Assembly (NCBI RefSeq): GCF_017814435.1
Contig: NZ_JAGJCB010000015.1
Location: forward strand, 1-64,000
DNA from: Mariniflexile gromovii
GTDB lineage: Bacteria; Bacteroidota; Bacteroidia; Flavobacteriales; Flavobacteriaceae
Length of the DNA: 64,000 nucleotides
Direction: 5' to 3'
Numbering within the stretch: position 1 is the first letter of the stretch; every line of letters starts with the position of its first letter. Both the position numbers and the translations under genes were made by a program. Below the pieces are notes generated by a model, which was not told where the DNA came from, did not search any database, and saw nothing but the letters and a program-made list of their open reading frames with translations. This document shows positions 28,241 to 37,415 of this stretch, piece by piece.

Positions 28241-29600
28241 TCTTTTTTCTGTTTTTATACCATTCATCAAAACTTTCTTTAGGGCCTTTTGGCAAGTCGC
28301 GTTCTCTACCCCAAACGTTTGGTTTCGAATTAATCACGCTTTTAGGTAAATTACGTAAAGACCAACGGGCTACCATTCCAACTTTTTCAAACTGCGATGG
28401 TTTAGCGAACATTTTGCCCATCATTTCCATAGAAACTTTCTTAACAAATGGTTGCTTCATTTCTTTAGTAATAATTTGACGCCATTTATACAACTGCGCA
28501 TGGATATCGATTTTTACAGGACATACATCTGAACATGATCCACATAAAGTAGATGCAAAAGGCAAACTGCTATGCTTTTTTAAATCTTTTCCTGGTGATA
28601 AAATTGAACCTATTGGGCCTGGAATGGTCGCGTCGTAACTATGTCCGCCACTACGTCTGTAAATCGGACAGGTATTCATGCAGGCACCACAGCGGATACA
28701 TTGTAAGGAGGCTCTAAAATCTGGACGACTTAACTGCTCGGTTCTGCCATTATCAACAATAACGATATGCATTTTAGCACCTTCACGAGGCTTTCTAAAA
28801 TGCGATGAATAGGTTGTAATGTGTTGTCCTGTAGCGCTGCGCCCTAGAAGTCTTAGAAAAACCCCTAGATGTTCTTGTTTTGGGATAATTTTTTCAATTC
28901 CCATACAAGCAATATGCACTGGCGCTAAATGCGCTCCCATATCGGCGTTACCTTCATTAGTACACACTACAAAACCTCCTGTATCTGCAATGGCAAAATT
29001 AACACCTGTAATGGCTGCGTCTGCATTTACAAATTTTTCTCTAAGGTGTTTACGCGCTTCGCCCGTTAAATATTGCGGATCTCCACCACAGGGTTTCGTT
29101 CCTAAATGTTCTTGGAATAATTCGTCTACTTCCTCTTTGGTTTTATGAATGGCAGGTAATACAATATGACTTGGCGGTTCTTTAGCTAATTGTACGATGC
29201 GCTCTCCTAAATCGGTGTCGATAACCTCTATACCATCAGCCTCTAAAAAAGGATTTAAATGACATTCTTCAGTCAGCATCGACTTACTTTTAACTACTTT
29301 TTTTGCATTGTGCTCTTTTAAAATACTGTGCACAATTTTATTATGCTCATCGCCATCTTTAGCCCAATGGACTTGAACGCCATTTTTTAGAGCCTTTTCT
29401 TCAAATTGAATTAAATAATTATCAAGATTAGACAACATGTGCGCCTTTATGCCTTGTCCTAAATTACGTAAGTTCTCCCACCCTTCTACAGAATGTACCG
29501 ACTTATCGCGTTTATGACGTACAAACCAAAGGGCTTTGTCGTGCCAATTAACTTTTTTTTCGTCTTTATTGAATATTGTTGCTGCTTTTGAATGACTCAT
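28233..29600 (-). CDS. lutB: LutB, iron-sulfur L-lactate oxidation subunit
   Basis: The protein is 455 aa. A LUD domain (~65-295; ADTGGFVVCTNEGNADMG) is followed by two 4Fe-4S clusters, CIRCGACMNTCPIYRR (~303) and CGSCSDVCPVKI (~350), and a C-terminal DUF3390-type segment. It is full length for LutB. It starts 10 bp after the lutA stop and overlaps lutC, so the three are translated together. It passes electrons from lactate to the quinone pool by way of the cytoplasmic Fe-S complex. Confidence 0.95.
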   Translation of the reverse strand: MSHSKAATIFNKDEKKVNWHDKALWFVRHKRDKSVHSVEGWENLRNLGQGIKAHMLSNLDNYLIQFEEKALKNGVQVHWAKDGDEHNKIVHSILKEHNAKKVVKSKSMLTEECHLNPFLEADGIEVIDTDLGERIVQLAKEPPSHIVLPAIHKTKEEVDELFQEHLGTKPCGGDPQYLTGEARKHLREKFVNADAAITGVNFAIADTGGFVVCTNEGNADMGAHLAPVHIACMGIEKIIPKQEHLGVFLRLLGRSATGQHITTYSSHFRKPREGAKMHIVIVDNGRTEQLSRPDFRASLQCIRCGACMNTCPIYRRSGGHSYDATIPGPIGSILSPGKDLKKHSSLPFASTLCGSCSDVCPVKIDIHAQLYKWRQIITKEMKQPFVKKVSMEMMGKMFAKPSQFEKVGMVARWSLRNLPKSVINSKPNVWGRERDLPKGPKESFDEWYKNRKKNE

Positions 29601-29610
29601 TTTCTTTTGA

Positions 29611-30348
29611 TCAATTTACACTGTTTAAAATTTCAGCAATATGAAGTATTTTTAAAGGTTGATTATTTCTTGTAACCAATCCTTCTAAATGCATCAAACA
29701 AGACGTATCGGTTGCCGTTATAACTTCTGCACCGTTATCTAAATGATCTTGGATTCTATCTTTGCCCATTTTAACGGAAATAGCTTCTTCGGTAACCGCA
29801 AATGTTCCCCCAAAACCACAACATTCATCCTGTCGGCTTAATTCAATTATTTCTGCACCTGAAACTTCTTTTAATAATTCACCTATATATGAATATTCTT
29901 CCGTCACCTTTTCAGAACAGGATCCAAGTCGCAATCCTCTTAAACCATGACAACTTTTATGAATGCCTATTTTATGCGGAAATCGAGCACCTACATTTTT
30001 CACTTTTAATACGTTCAATATGAAATCACATAGTTCATAAACATTTTTTCTCAATTTTATTACTTCTGCTGTTTGAGGAATAATATCAAAATGTTTTTTA
30101 ACGTGATAGGCACAACTTCCGGAAGGTGTCACGATATAATCAAATCCTTTAAATTTTTCAACGAAATTATTACAAGCTCCTAAAGATTCCCTTTCGTATC
30201 CAGAATTCGCCATGGGTTGTCCGCAACACGTTTGTCCTAAAGGATATACCACTTCTACATCCAACTTTTCTAAAAGTTCCAAGGTGGCTTTACCAACTTG
30301 CGGATATAATTGATTGATGTAACAAGGAATGAACAATCCTATTTTCAT
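29611..30348 (-). CDS. lutA: LutA, CCG-domain subunit of lactate oxidation
   Basis: The protein is 245 aa from MKIGLFIPCYIN at 30348; a longer frame exists upstream but would run through the stop of the small ORF before it. Two cysteine-rich CCG domains are visible: CCGQPMANSGY (~45) with the following C..PSGSCAYH, and HKSCHGLRGL with DECCGFGG (~190). This is the GlcF/LutA layout. It is the first subunit of lutABC. Confidence 0.95.
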   Translation of the reverse strand: MKIGLFIPCYINQLYPQVGKATLELLEKLDVEVVYPLGQTCCGQPMANSGYERESLGACNNFVEKFKGFDYIVTPSGSCAYHVKKHFDIIPQTAEVIKLRKNVYELCDFILNVLKVKNVGARFPHKIGIHKSCHGLRGLRLGSCSEKVTEEYSYIGELLKEVSGAEIIELSRQDECCGFGGTFAVTEEAISVKMGKDRIQDHLDNGAEVITATDTSCLMHLEGLVTRNNQPLKILHIAEILNSVN

Positions 30349-30358
30349 AATTGCAATT

Positions 30359-30526
30359 TTATGATGATTTAGTTGACAACTCATTAAAAGCTTTTTCGGA
30401 TGCTTCGTTTAAAGAGATGTCATTTTCCTTTTTAAAGGCATCGGTTAAAGATTTCCATTCATTATAAAACCCCTTTTTAAATGCTTTAAAACCTAATTTC
30501 TCAATTCTTTTTCCGTTAATTTCCAT
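30359..30526 (-). CDS. Small 55-aa protein between fucP and lutA
   Basis: The frame MEINGKRIEKLGF..NELSTKSS has 55 codons with AAGGA 2-6 nt upstream of the ATG. It starts 19 bp after fucP and stops 11 bp before lutA, filling the gap exactly, which argues that it is a real operon member. It is hydrophilic, mostly charged and probably helical, with repeated aromatic residues (GFKAFKKGFYNEW). I do not recognise a family. It may be an accessory or regulatory peptide of the fucose/lactate pathway. Confidence 0.6.
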   Translation of the reverse strand: MEINGKRIEKLGFKAFKKGFYNEWKSLTDAFKKENDISLNEASEKAFNELSTKSS

Positions 30527-30544
30527 ATCCTTGACTTTTTAAAA

Positions 30545-31846
30545 TTAATAAGCATGAATTTTAAGTGTTCTGTAACCATATACAGCTATGAAACAGAAGC
30601 ATAAAAATGGTAATATAAAAGACATATTTACCGCCGCAAAACCACCAATGGCCCCTTGATCTATAATCAACCCTTGTAAAATGGGCATTAAAGCACCGCC
30701 TACAATAGCCATAACCAAACCGGCCGCTCCCAACGTTGAATCTTCTTCGCTTAATCCATTTAGTGCAATACCATAAATAGTAGGAAACATTAAGGACATA
30801 AATGCGGATGTTGCAATAAGTAAATAAAGCCCCATCATACCTTCAATTAAAATAACTCCAGACGTGGTTATCATGGCACCAATAGCAAATATGGTTAGTA
30901 ATTTTCTTGAGTTTATGTATTTCATTAAAAAAGTACTTATGAACCTACTTGACAAAAAGATTGCCATAGCAATTATGTTATAATTTTGTGCCGTTGCTTT
31001 TGAAATCCCTAAATTATCAGCATATTGTATAATAAATGTCCAACACATAATTTGTGCAGCCACATAAAACAATTGGGCAAAAACACCCTCGCGATATTTA
31101 CCGTTTTTAAACAATCTTTTAAAAGACTCTGATGCAGGTCCATGGTGGTCGGTATTACCTCGTTTAGGCATTTTAGCGAGTGAAATAACTATAAACATGG
31201 CTATAACAACACCTCCAAGAATAACATATGGGTTTCTAATAATTGCTAAATCGTGTGTTCTAATAACCGCTTTTTTAGCTTCATCTAAAGTGGTAAAAAT
31301 CAATTCACCCATTTCATTTCTTTTATCCGAATCTAAGGCCGTTAGAATAAACTTTGATGCTACAAACATTCCAAAAAGAGAACCAATAGGGTTAAAAGCT
31401 TGCGCTAAATTTAAGCGTCTGGTAGCAGTACGCTCATCTCCCATTGATAAAATATAAGGGTTTGCAGTTGTTTCTAAAAATGCCAAACCAAAAGTTAAAA
31501 TATAAAGAGAGACTAAAAAGAATCCGAAAACTTCAAACTTTGCTGCTGGATAAAACAATAAAGCACCAAAAGCATAAAGCGCCAATCCTAAAAGAATTCC
31601 CTTTTTATAACTATATCTTCTAACAAAAAGTGCTGCGGGAATAGCCATAGTGGCGTAACCTCCATAAAATGCAAATTGCACTAATGCTGCTTTTGCTGTT
31701 GATATTTCCATAACTGTACCAAAAGCAGCTACCATTGGGTTGGTAATATCGTTTGCAAACCCCCATAATGCAAACAGGGATGTAATTAAGATAAAAGGAA
31801 TGAGTACTTCTTTTGATACTACTGGTACTTTTTCTGTAGATTTCAT
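30545..31846 (-). CDS. fucP: FucP, L-fucose:proton symporter
   Basis: The protein is 433 aa with twelve predicted membrane helices, a major-facilitator transporter of the FHS family. The residues needed in E. coli FucP are present: Asp in WGFANDITNP (~32) and Glu in FLETTANPYIL (~125). An insert of ~45 residues (SDKRNEMGELIF..) between helices 5 and 6 or 6 and 7 is longer than in E. coli. It imports free fucose across the inner membrane. It follows aldA after a hairpin and is followed closely by the small ORF and lutA. Confidence 0.93.
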   Translation of the reverse strand: MKSTEKVPVVSKEVLIPFILITSLFALWGFANDITNPMVAAFGTVMEISTAKAALVQFAFYGGYATMAIPAALFVRRYSYKKGILLGLALYAFGALLFYPAAKFEVFGFFLVSLYILTFGLAFLETTANPYILSMGDERTATRRLNLAQAFNPIGSLFGMFVASKFILTALDSDKRNEMGELIFTTLDEAKKAVIRTHDLAIIRNPYVILGGVVIAMFIVISLAKMPKRGNTDHHGPASESFKRLFKNGKYREGVFAQLFYVAAQIMCWTFIIQYADNLGISKATAQNYNIIAMAIFLSSRFISTFLMKYINSRKLLTIFAIGAMITTSGVILIEGMMGLYLLIATSAFMSLMFPTIYGIALNGLSEEDSTLGAAGLVMAIVGGALMPILQGLIIDQGAIGGFAAVNMSFILPFLCFCFIAVYGYRTLKIHAY

Positions 31847-31887
31847 TTTGGTTTAGTTGGAATTAATATTAATAGTAAAAATGAAAG

Positions 31888-31926
31888 CATACTATAGTCA
31901 AATATTTAAATTTTAACTATAGTATG
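31888..31926 (-). terminator. Hairpin between aldA and fucP
   Basis: Perfect 11-bp arms (CATACTATAGT and ACTATAGTATG) surround a 17-nt loop, followed on the minus strand by CTTTCATTTTT. It is likely a partial terminator or a processing site setting the aldA to fucP ratio. Confidence 0.65.
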
Positions 31927-31963
31927 TTTTTGAATAAATTTAAGATTGATTTTAAAAAATCAA

Positions 31964-33403
31964 TTATCTGTATTGTGCATACACTACTTTGGTTTGTAGA
32001 TATTCTTCCATACCATGTTTACCATCGGCACCACCCAAGCCTGATTTTTTCCAACCAGCATGAAAGCCTTGTATAGCTTCAAAATGCTCTCTATTTACGT
32101 AAGTTTCTCCGAATTGCAATTGATCGCAAGCATGCATCACTTTATTGAAATTTTCAGAAAATATTGAGGAGGTCAATCCAAATTCACTATCATTTGCCAA
32201 AGCAATAGCTTCATCTAAAGTTCCAAATTTCATAATTGGTAATACTGGCCCAAACACTTCTTCTTGCATGATTTGCATGTTTTGATTTACGTTTGCCAAT
32301 AAGGTTGGTTGATAAAAATAACCTTTATCAAAATTAGTTGAACGTCCACCGCCCAATAATACTTCAGCACCTTCTTTCTTTGCATATTCAACCATTTCAG
32401 AAACTTTATCAAACTGTGCTTTAGACACCATACTACTCATATCAGGATTGTTTTCTGAAAAAGCATCTTCCACTTTTACTTCACTCATTTTCTTTGTAAC
32501 CTTTGCCATGAACTCGTCATAAATAGAATCTTCAACATACACACGTTCTGCACAGTTACAAACTTGTCCGCTAAAAATAACTCTTGAAGACACCACGGCA
32601 TTTACAGCTAGATCCAGATTTGCATCGGCACACACAATAGCCGGCGCCTTGCCACCTAATTCTAACGACACTTTGGTTAGATTAGCAGAGGCAGCTTCCA
32701 TAACCTTTTGACCCGCATACACACTACCAGTTAAACTTATAATACCTGTAATCGGGCTTGTTGTTAACGCGTTTCCAACAACTGGCCCTGTTCCACAAAC
32801 AACATTTAAAACCCCTGTTGGTAAATTTATTTTTTCAATCAACTTAATGAATTCCATGATAGTATTTGGCGCAATACAACTTGGTTTAAGCACACAAGTA
32901 TTACCAGTTACTAAAGATGGCGCAATCTTACGTGCAGCCACAAAAAATGGGAAGTTCCAAGGACAAATACCAACTGCTACTCCAATTGGTGCTTTGTGCA
33001 AAAAGATATGCTCTTTTTTACGATCGCTTTGAATGATCTCTCCTTCAATTCGTCTTGCCCAACCTGCATTATAATCATAATAATCTGCAGTTACATCTAT
33101 CTCAACTTGAGCTAAACCAATTACTTTTGCTTGTTCTTTTGCCAAAGTTTCGGCTAAAAACACTCGGTTTTCACGTATTACATTAGCCATTCTATTCAAA
33201 TAGCCAGCCCTTTCAATAGCAGTAAGTGATTTCCAAGCATGTTGTGCTCCTTGTGCCGCTTCTAGTGCAGCATTGGCATCTGCAACTGAACCCTTTGGGA
33301 TAATAGACAAAACCTCTTCGTTACATGGATTCAAAACTTCTGTTGTTTCGTTAGAAGTAGATTTTACGAATTTTCCGTTGATGTATTGATTAAATTCTTT
33401 CAT
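31964..33403 (-). CDS. aldA: AldA, lactaldehyde dehydrogenase
   Basis: The protein is 479 aa, the length of E. coli AldA (479). Aldehyde dehydrogenase motifs are complete: PWNFPFFVAARKIAPSL (~148), VSLELGGKAP (catalytic Glu ~250), FSGQVCNCAERVYV (catalytic Cys ~284) and QEEVFGPVLPIMKF (~380). It oxidises L-lactaldehyde to L-lactate with NAD. The product goes to LutABC downstream. It is the first gene of the minus-strand arm, with the operator-like repeat 180 bp upstream. Confidence 0.92.
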   Translation of the reverse strand: MKEFNQYINGKFVKSTSNETTEVLNPCNEEVLSIIPKGSVADANAALEAAQGAQHAWKSLTAIERAGYLNRMANVIRENRVFLAETLAKEQAKVIGLAQVEIDVTADYYDYNAGWARRIEGEIIQSDRKKEHIFLHKAPIGVAVGICPWNFPFFVAARKIAPSLVTGNTCVLKPSCIAPNTIMEFIKLIEKINLPTGVLNVVCGTGPVVGNALTTSPITGIISLTGSVYAGQKVMEAASANLTKVSLELGGKAPAIVCADANLDLAVNAVVSSRVIFSGQVCNCAERVYVEDSIYDEFMAKVTKKMSEVKVEDAFSENNPDMSSMVSKAQFDKVSEMVEYAKKEGAEVLLGGGRSTNFDKGYFYQPTLLANVNQNMQIMQEEVFGPVLPIMKFGTLDEAIALANDSEFGLTSSIFSENFNKVMHACDQLQFGETYVNREHFEAIQGFHAGWKKSGLGGADGKHGMEEYLQTKVVYAQYR

Positions 33404-33580
33404 AATAATGGTTTGTTTTATTCTTGTTTAGTTGACAACAAAAAATCCTTTTCTTAGTAAAACTTAACTCGACACACCATCAAATTTCAAATCTAAATAT
33501 GGTGTTTAAAAAAAAGGTATTTGTTGAATTACAAAACTAGAGAGCTATACGAATAAAATATTTATCCATATCAAACTACT

Positions 33581-33616
33581 TTATGTATAATTTAAACATG
33601 GTTGAATTATACATAA
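33581..33616. promoter_or_regulatory. Candidate operator: perfect 12-bp inverted repeat
   Basis: TTATGTATAATT (33581-33592), a 12-bp spacer, then AATTATACATAA (33605-33616). It lies between the regulator gene and aldA. An almost identical half-site (AATTATACACAA) is found at 34566-34577 in the regulator/aldolase promoter. The shared motif in both promoter regions of the fucose genes suggests the binding site of the AraC-type protein encoded between them. It could also act as a terminator of the regulator transcript. Confidence 0.6.
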
Positions 33617-33645
33617 ATCTATAAAAATGTTTTATCGTGAAAAAA

Positions 33646-34560
33646 TTAAGAAGTATACCTTCCGGATTTGTAAAGGGCCGGAGAAATACCGGTAATCGAT
33701 TTAAAGACTCTTGAAAAATGATACCTATCTGAAAAACCTAATCTATATGAAATGCCTTCAATGGTTTCGTTAGTATGTTCAAAAATTTCACATGCTTTTG
33801 CTATTTTTCTATTCTGAATAAAGTTATGTAAGGTGATATTCATTTCATCTTTAAACAACCTTGCAAACGAATTTGGCGCCATGTTTACCAGAGCAGCCAA
33901 TTCTGAATTACTCAATTTCTCTCCAATATTAGCTTCTATAAAACGGTGAACAGACAATACACGGTCATCAATATTTATAGTCTTCCATAATTCGGCACCA
34001 ATATTGGAAATAGCTTCCTTAACAAAGGATTGTAATTTCAAATTAAAAGTCAATTTAAAATTTTGATTTTCAACCTTTAATCTTTCCGTCAAATAATTCA
34101 AACGCTCTCTCAAATGATCGGTTAATTCAATTTTAAAAATACCAGGAAACACATTATCAAACGGAGTTCCAAGATTAAAATGAGTAAAAAAATGAATAAG
34201 ATACTTACTTTCATAATAAGCTTCATTATGCTTTTCTGTTAAATTTTTACCCGAAACATGAATTCCAGAATCAAACTCATGATGATTTAAATAACGTGTG
34301 GAAAACGATGTGAAAGGGGAAATAATATATATATAGTCGGGAGTCATTTTATAAACATCATCCTGTAAAGTAAGTTGGCCACCCTCATTTTTATTCCAAT
34401 AAATTCGCCAAAAAGGGAACACCATATCATGACAGTCCCATAAATCCAGGTACCAATATCTACAGCACAACATCTTCAATTTAAAATCTATAAAATTTTG
34501 CTTTTTAGACGAAGGATCCCCTAATTCTATCTTATTTACAAATTTCATTTCTAGAAGCAT
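33646..34560 (-). CDS. AraC-family regulator of the fucose genes
   Basis: 304 aa from the ATG at 34560; a second ATG at 34548 (MKFVNKIEL) is equally possible, and a GTG further up would overlap the operator half-site. Residues ~1-170 are a ligand-binding region of cupin-like character (WDCHDMVFPFWRIYWN, HHEFDSGIHVSG). The last 100 form the AraC DNA-binding domain with two helix-turn-helices (LSNSELAALVNMAPNSFARLFK and IEGISYRLGFSDRYHFSRVFK). It sits in the centre of the divergent fucose genes, so it is the natural candidate for their sugar-responsive control. Confidence 0.88.
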   Translation of the reverse strand: MLLEMKFVNKIELGDPSSKKQNFIDFKLKMLCCRYWYLDLWDCHDMVFPFWRIYWNKNEGGQLTLQDDVYKMTPDYIYIISPFTSFSTRYLNHHEFDSGIHVSGKNLTEKHNEAYYESKYLIHFFTHFNLGTPFDNVFPGIFKIELTDHLRERLNYLTERLKVENQNFKLTFNLKLQSFVKEAISNIGAELWKTINIDDRVLSVHRFIEANIGEKLSNSELAALVNMAPNSFARLFKDEMNITLHNFIQNRKIAKACEIFEHTNETIEGISYRLGFSDRYHFSRVFKSITGISPALYKSGRYTS

Positions 34561-34565
34561 GTTTA

Positions 34566-34577
34566 AATTATACACAA
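34566..34577. promoter_or_regulatory. Half-site matching the fucose operator motif
   Basis: AATTATACACAA differs by one base from the arm of the repeat at 33605-33616. It is followed by ATATACAAATT, a second partial copy. It lies at the start of the regulator gene and ~80 bp upstream of the aldolase, where an AraC-type activator would bind both divergent promoters. Confidence 0.5.
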
Positions 34578-34658
34578 ATATACAAATTTTAAATATCTCT
34601 TTTTCATATAGCGATATCTAATTTTACACCACAGGAATAATTAAAAAATCATCTTTTT

Positions 34659-35462
34659 ATGAGCGACATAAAACTTCCAATTGAAGTACAAAACGAACTA
34701 AAGAAAATCTCTAAAGTTGCCGGTTATTTATGGCAAAGAGAATGGGCTGAAAGAAATGCAGGAAACATTTCCATGAACTTAACCTCTTTTTTTACAAATG
34801 AGGAGGTTAGCGAAGCAATCAACGGTAAAGAATTCACACCTTTCGATTTCCCCAAAGGTTGCGGAGGATTTGTTTTATTTATTACTGGTACGGGATGTTA
34901 CTTAAGAAGTCTGATTGATGGTATAGAAGAAGCGTCATGCATTTTATACATCAATGAAGAAGCTACAGGTTACACCATAATATGGGGTGGCAAAAGAGAC
35001 GGTTTTGGGCCAACTTGCGAATTGATTTCACATTCAAGTATTCATCTTTTTAATGCTGAAAACAATCCAACACACTTGGCAATTGTACATACACATCCGC
35101 TAGAATTAATTGTGATGAGCCACCATCCTTTGTTTGATAATGAAGAAGAATTGAACAGGCAAATATGGATGATGTGCCCTGAAGTACGTGTTTTCGTTCC
35201 AAAAGGTATTCACTGTACACCTTACGCTCTTTCAAGCACTGCTGCATTGGCTAAAGTTACCATTGAAGCCTTTAAAACCAGGAATGTATCTCTTTGGGAA
35301 AAACACGGTGCTACAGCAACTGGCGAAGACGTAGAAAAAGCTTGGGATTATTTAGATGTTGCCAACAAAGGCGCAAAACTACTATTAATGAGTTGGGCTG
35401 CAGGGTTCAAACCTGCAGGATTATCTGACACCCAATTAAAGGAATTAGAACAATTCACATAA
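34659..35462 (+). CDS. Class II aldolase, rhamnulose-1-phosphate aldolase type
   Basis: The protein is 267 aa, near the 274 aa of E. coli RhaD and longer than FucA (~215). Landmarks in RhaD order: [11 protein letters not shown] (~28), [10 protein letters not shown] (~77), [10 protein letters not shown] (~107), zinc ligands HTHPLEL (~147), and [13 protein letters not shown] (~212, third zinc His). It cleaves the ketose-1-phosphate to DHAP and L-lactaldehyde. It is the first gene of the plus-strand arm and lies 29 bp before fucI, so it most likely acts on L-fuculose-1-phosphate despite its RhaD-like form. FucI, FucP and AldA alongside support fucose; rhamnose use cannot be ruled out. Confidence 0.85.
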   Translation: MSDIKLPIEVQNELKKISKVAGYLWQREWAERNAGNISMNLTSFFTNEEVSEAINGKEFTPFDFPKGCGGFVLFITGTGCYLRSLIDGIEEASCILYINEEATGYTIIWGGKRDGFGPTCELISHSSIHLFNAENNPTHLAIVHTHPLELIVMSHHPLFDNEEELNRQIWMMCPEVRVFVPKGIHCTPYALSSTAALAKVTIEAFKTRNVSLWEKHGATATGEDVEKAWDYLDVANKGAKLLLMSWAAGFKPAGLSDTQLKELEQFT

Positions 35463-35491
35463 AAATACTAAACCAAAAAAAACAGACTAAA

Positions 35492-37279
35492 ATGAATAGA
35501 CTAATAGGCAGGTTACCCAAAATAGGCATTCGACCAGTGATTGATGGTCGTGAACTAGGTGTAAGAGAATCTTTAGAAGTACAATGTATGGATATGGCGA
35601 AAGCGGCCGCTAAATTAATTGAAGACAACTTACGTTTTCCCAGTGGCGAAAAAGTAGAATGCGTTATTGCCGATACTACTATTGGTGGTGTTGCAGATGC
35701 TGCGGCTTGTGCTGATAAATTTAAGAGAGAGGGTGTTGAAGTGTCTTTAACAGTTACTCCGTGTTGGTGTTATGGTACCGAAGTTATGGATACCGACCCT
35801 TTAATGCCTAAAGCTGTTTGGGGATTCAATGGCACAGAAAGACCTGGTGCCGTGTATTTAGCTGCTGCCTTGGCAGGATATTCCCAAAAAGGATTACCTG
35901 CGTTTGGAATTTATGGCAGGGAGGTACAAGATGCCGGCGATATGAGCATCCCTAAAGATGTAGAGGAAAAACTGTTGCGTTTTGCAAAAGCTGGATTAGC
36001 AGTAGCTCAAATGAAAGGTAAATCATATTTATCTATAGGCTACAGTTCTATGGGAATTGCGGGCTCGATGGTAGATGTTAATTTCTTGCAAGATTATTTT
36101 GGCGTTCGTGCTGAATTTGTAGAATCGGTTGAGTTATTACGCCGCATGGATGAAGGTATTTATGATAAAGACGAATACAAAAAAGCATTGGCTTGGACTA
36201 AAAAAAACTGTAAAGAAGGTAAAGATTGGAACAGTCCTGAAGCTCAAAAATCAGCTGAAGTAAAAGATAAAGAATGGGAAAAAGTTATTAAAATGACGCT
36301 TATTTGTCGTGATTTAATGATTGGAAACCCAAAATTAAAAGAATTAGGTTTTGGTGAAGAATCTAAAGGACGTAATGCCATTATGGGAGGTTTCCAAGGG
36401 CAACGCCAATGGACGGATTACCAACCAAATGCCGATTTTACCGAATCTATTTTAAACTCCTCTTTCGATTGGAACGGGATTCGTCAAGCCTTTATTTTTG
36501 CCACTGAAAATGATTGCTTGAATGCTGTATCTATGTTATTTGGACATTTATTAACCAACACATCCCAAATATTCTCTGATGTAAGAACCTACTGGAGTCC
36601 AGAATCGGTGGAGCGAGTTACAGGAAAAAAATTAACAGGCATTGCTAAAGATGGCATTATACATTTAATAAATTCTGGCTCTACCACTTTAGATGCCACA
36701 GGGCAACAATCAGACAAAGATGGGAACCCGACTATGAAACCTTATTGGGATATTTCTGAAGAAGAAGCCCAAAAATGTTTGGATAACACCAAATGGCCTG
36801 CTGCTATTGGTGAATACTTTAGAGGCGGCGGGTTTTCTTCGCAATTCAAAACAAAAGGCACGATGCCATTAACTATGTGCAGAATCAATCTTGTTAAAGG
36901 TATTGGTCCCGTATTACAGATTGTTGAAGGCTGGAGCGTCGAGTTGCCTGAAGACATCCATACAGTTTTAGATGAAAGAACCAATCCAACATGGCCAACC
37001 ACCTGGTTCGTGCCAAGAGTTACTGGAAAAGGGTTCTTTAAAGACGCATATTCCGTAATGGCTAAATGGGGCGCAAACCATGGCGCTATTTCTCATGGCC
37101 ATATTGGTGCGGATTTAATTTCTTTGGCCTCCTTATTAAGAATTCCTGTGAATATGCACAATGTTGCAGATGAGAATGTTTTCCGTCCAAGTGCATGGTC
37201 GGCTTTTGGAGAAAATTTAGAATCTGCCGACTATAAAGCTTGCGCTAACTATGGTCCGCTTTACGGATTTAAATCATAA
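35492..37279 (+). CDS. fucI: FucI, L-fucose isomerase
   Basis: The protein is 595 aa, matching the ~591 aa of E. coli FucI. Catalytic and metal residues are present: Glu in FATENDCLN (E337 equivalent), Asp in FSDVRTYW (D361 equivalent) and His in [10 protein letters not shown] (H528 equivalent). The N-terminal signature [21 protein letters not shown] is intact. It converts L-fucose to L-fuculose with manganese. It is cotranscribed with the aldolase before it; the kinase follows after two hairpins. Confidence 0.97.
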   Translation: MNRLIGRLPKIGIRPVIDGRELGVRESLEVQCMDMAKAAAKLIEDNLRFPSGEKVECVIADTTIGGVADAAACADKFKREGVEVSLTVTPCWCYGTEVMDTDPLMPKAVWGFNGTERPGAVYLAAALAGYSQKGLPAFGIYGREVQDAGDMSIPKDVEEKLLRFAKAGLAVAQMKGKSYLSIGYSSMGIAGSMVDVNFLQDYFGVRAEFVESVELLRRMDEGIYDKDEYKKALAWTKKNCKEGKDWNSPEAQKSAEVKDKEWEKVIKMTLICRDLMIGNPKLKELGFGEESKGRNAIMGGFQGQRQWTDYQPNADFTESILNSSFDWNGIRQAFIFATENDCLNAVSMLFGHLLTNTSQIFSDVRTYWSPESVERVTGKKLTGIAKDGIIHLINSGSTTLDATGQQSDKDGNPTMKPYWDISEEEAQKCLDNTKWPAAIGEYFRGGGFSSQFKTKGTMPLTMCRINLVKGIGPVLQIVEGWSVELPEDIHTVLDERTNPTWPTTWFVPRVTGKGFFKDAYSVMAKWGANHGAISHGHIGADLISLASLLRIPVNMHNVADENVFRPSAWSAFGENLESADYKACANYGPLYGFKS

Positions 37280-37290
37280 GTAATATATTA

Positions 37291-37390
37291 GAAAGGAATC
37301 TGTAATCAGTCTTTGGGTTAGTCACTTCATTAGTTTATTGATTCCTTTCTCTCCATTTGAAAATAACTTCCTTCACCCAAAAAGGAAGTT
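37291..37390 (+). promoter_or_regulatory. Two consecutive hairpins between fucI and the kinase gene
   Basis: The first has arms GAAAGGAATC (37291-37300) and GATTCCTTTC (37340-37349). The second has arms AACTTCCTT (37365-37373) and AAGGAAGTT (37382-37390) and is followed within 20 bp by TTTAATTTTTTT. Together they look like a partial terminator or mRNA-stability element setting kinase level below isomerase level. Confidence 0.55.
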
Positions 37391-37415
37391 GTATATCATT
37401 TAATTTTTTTAAGAC

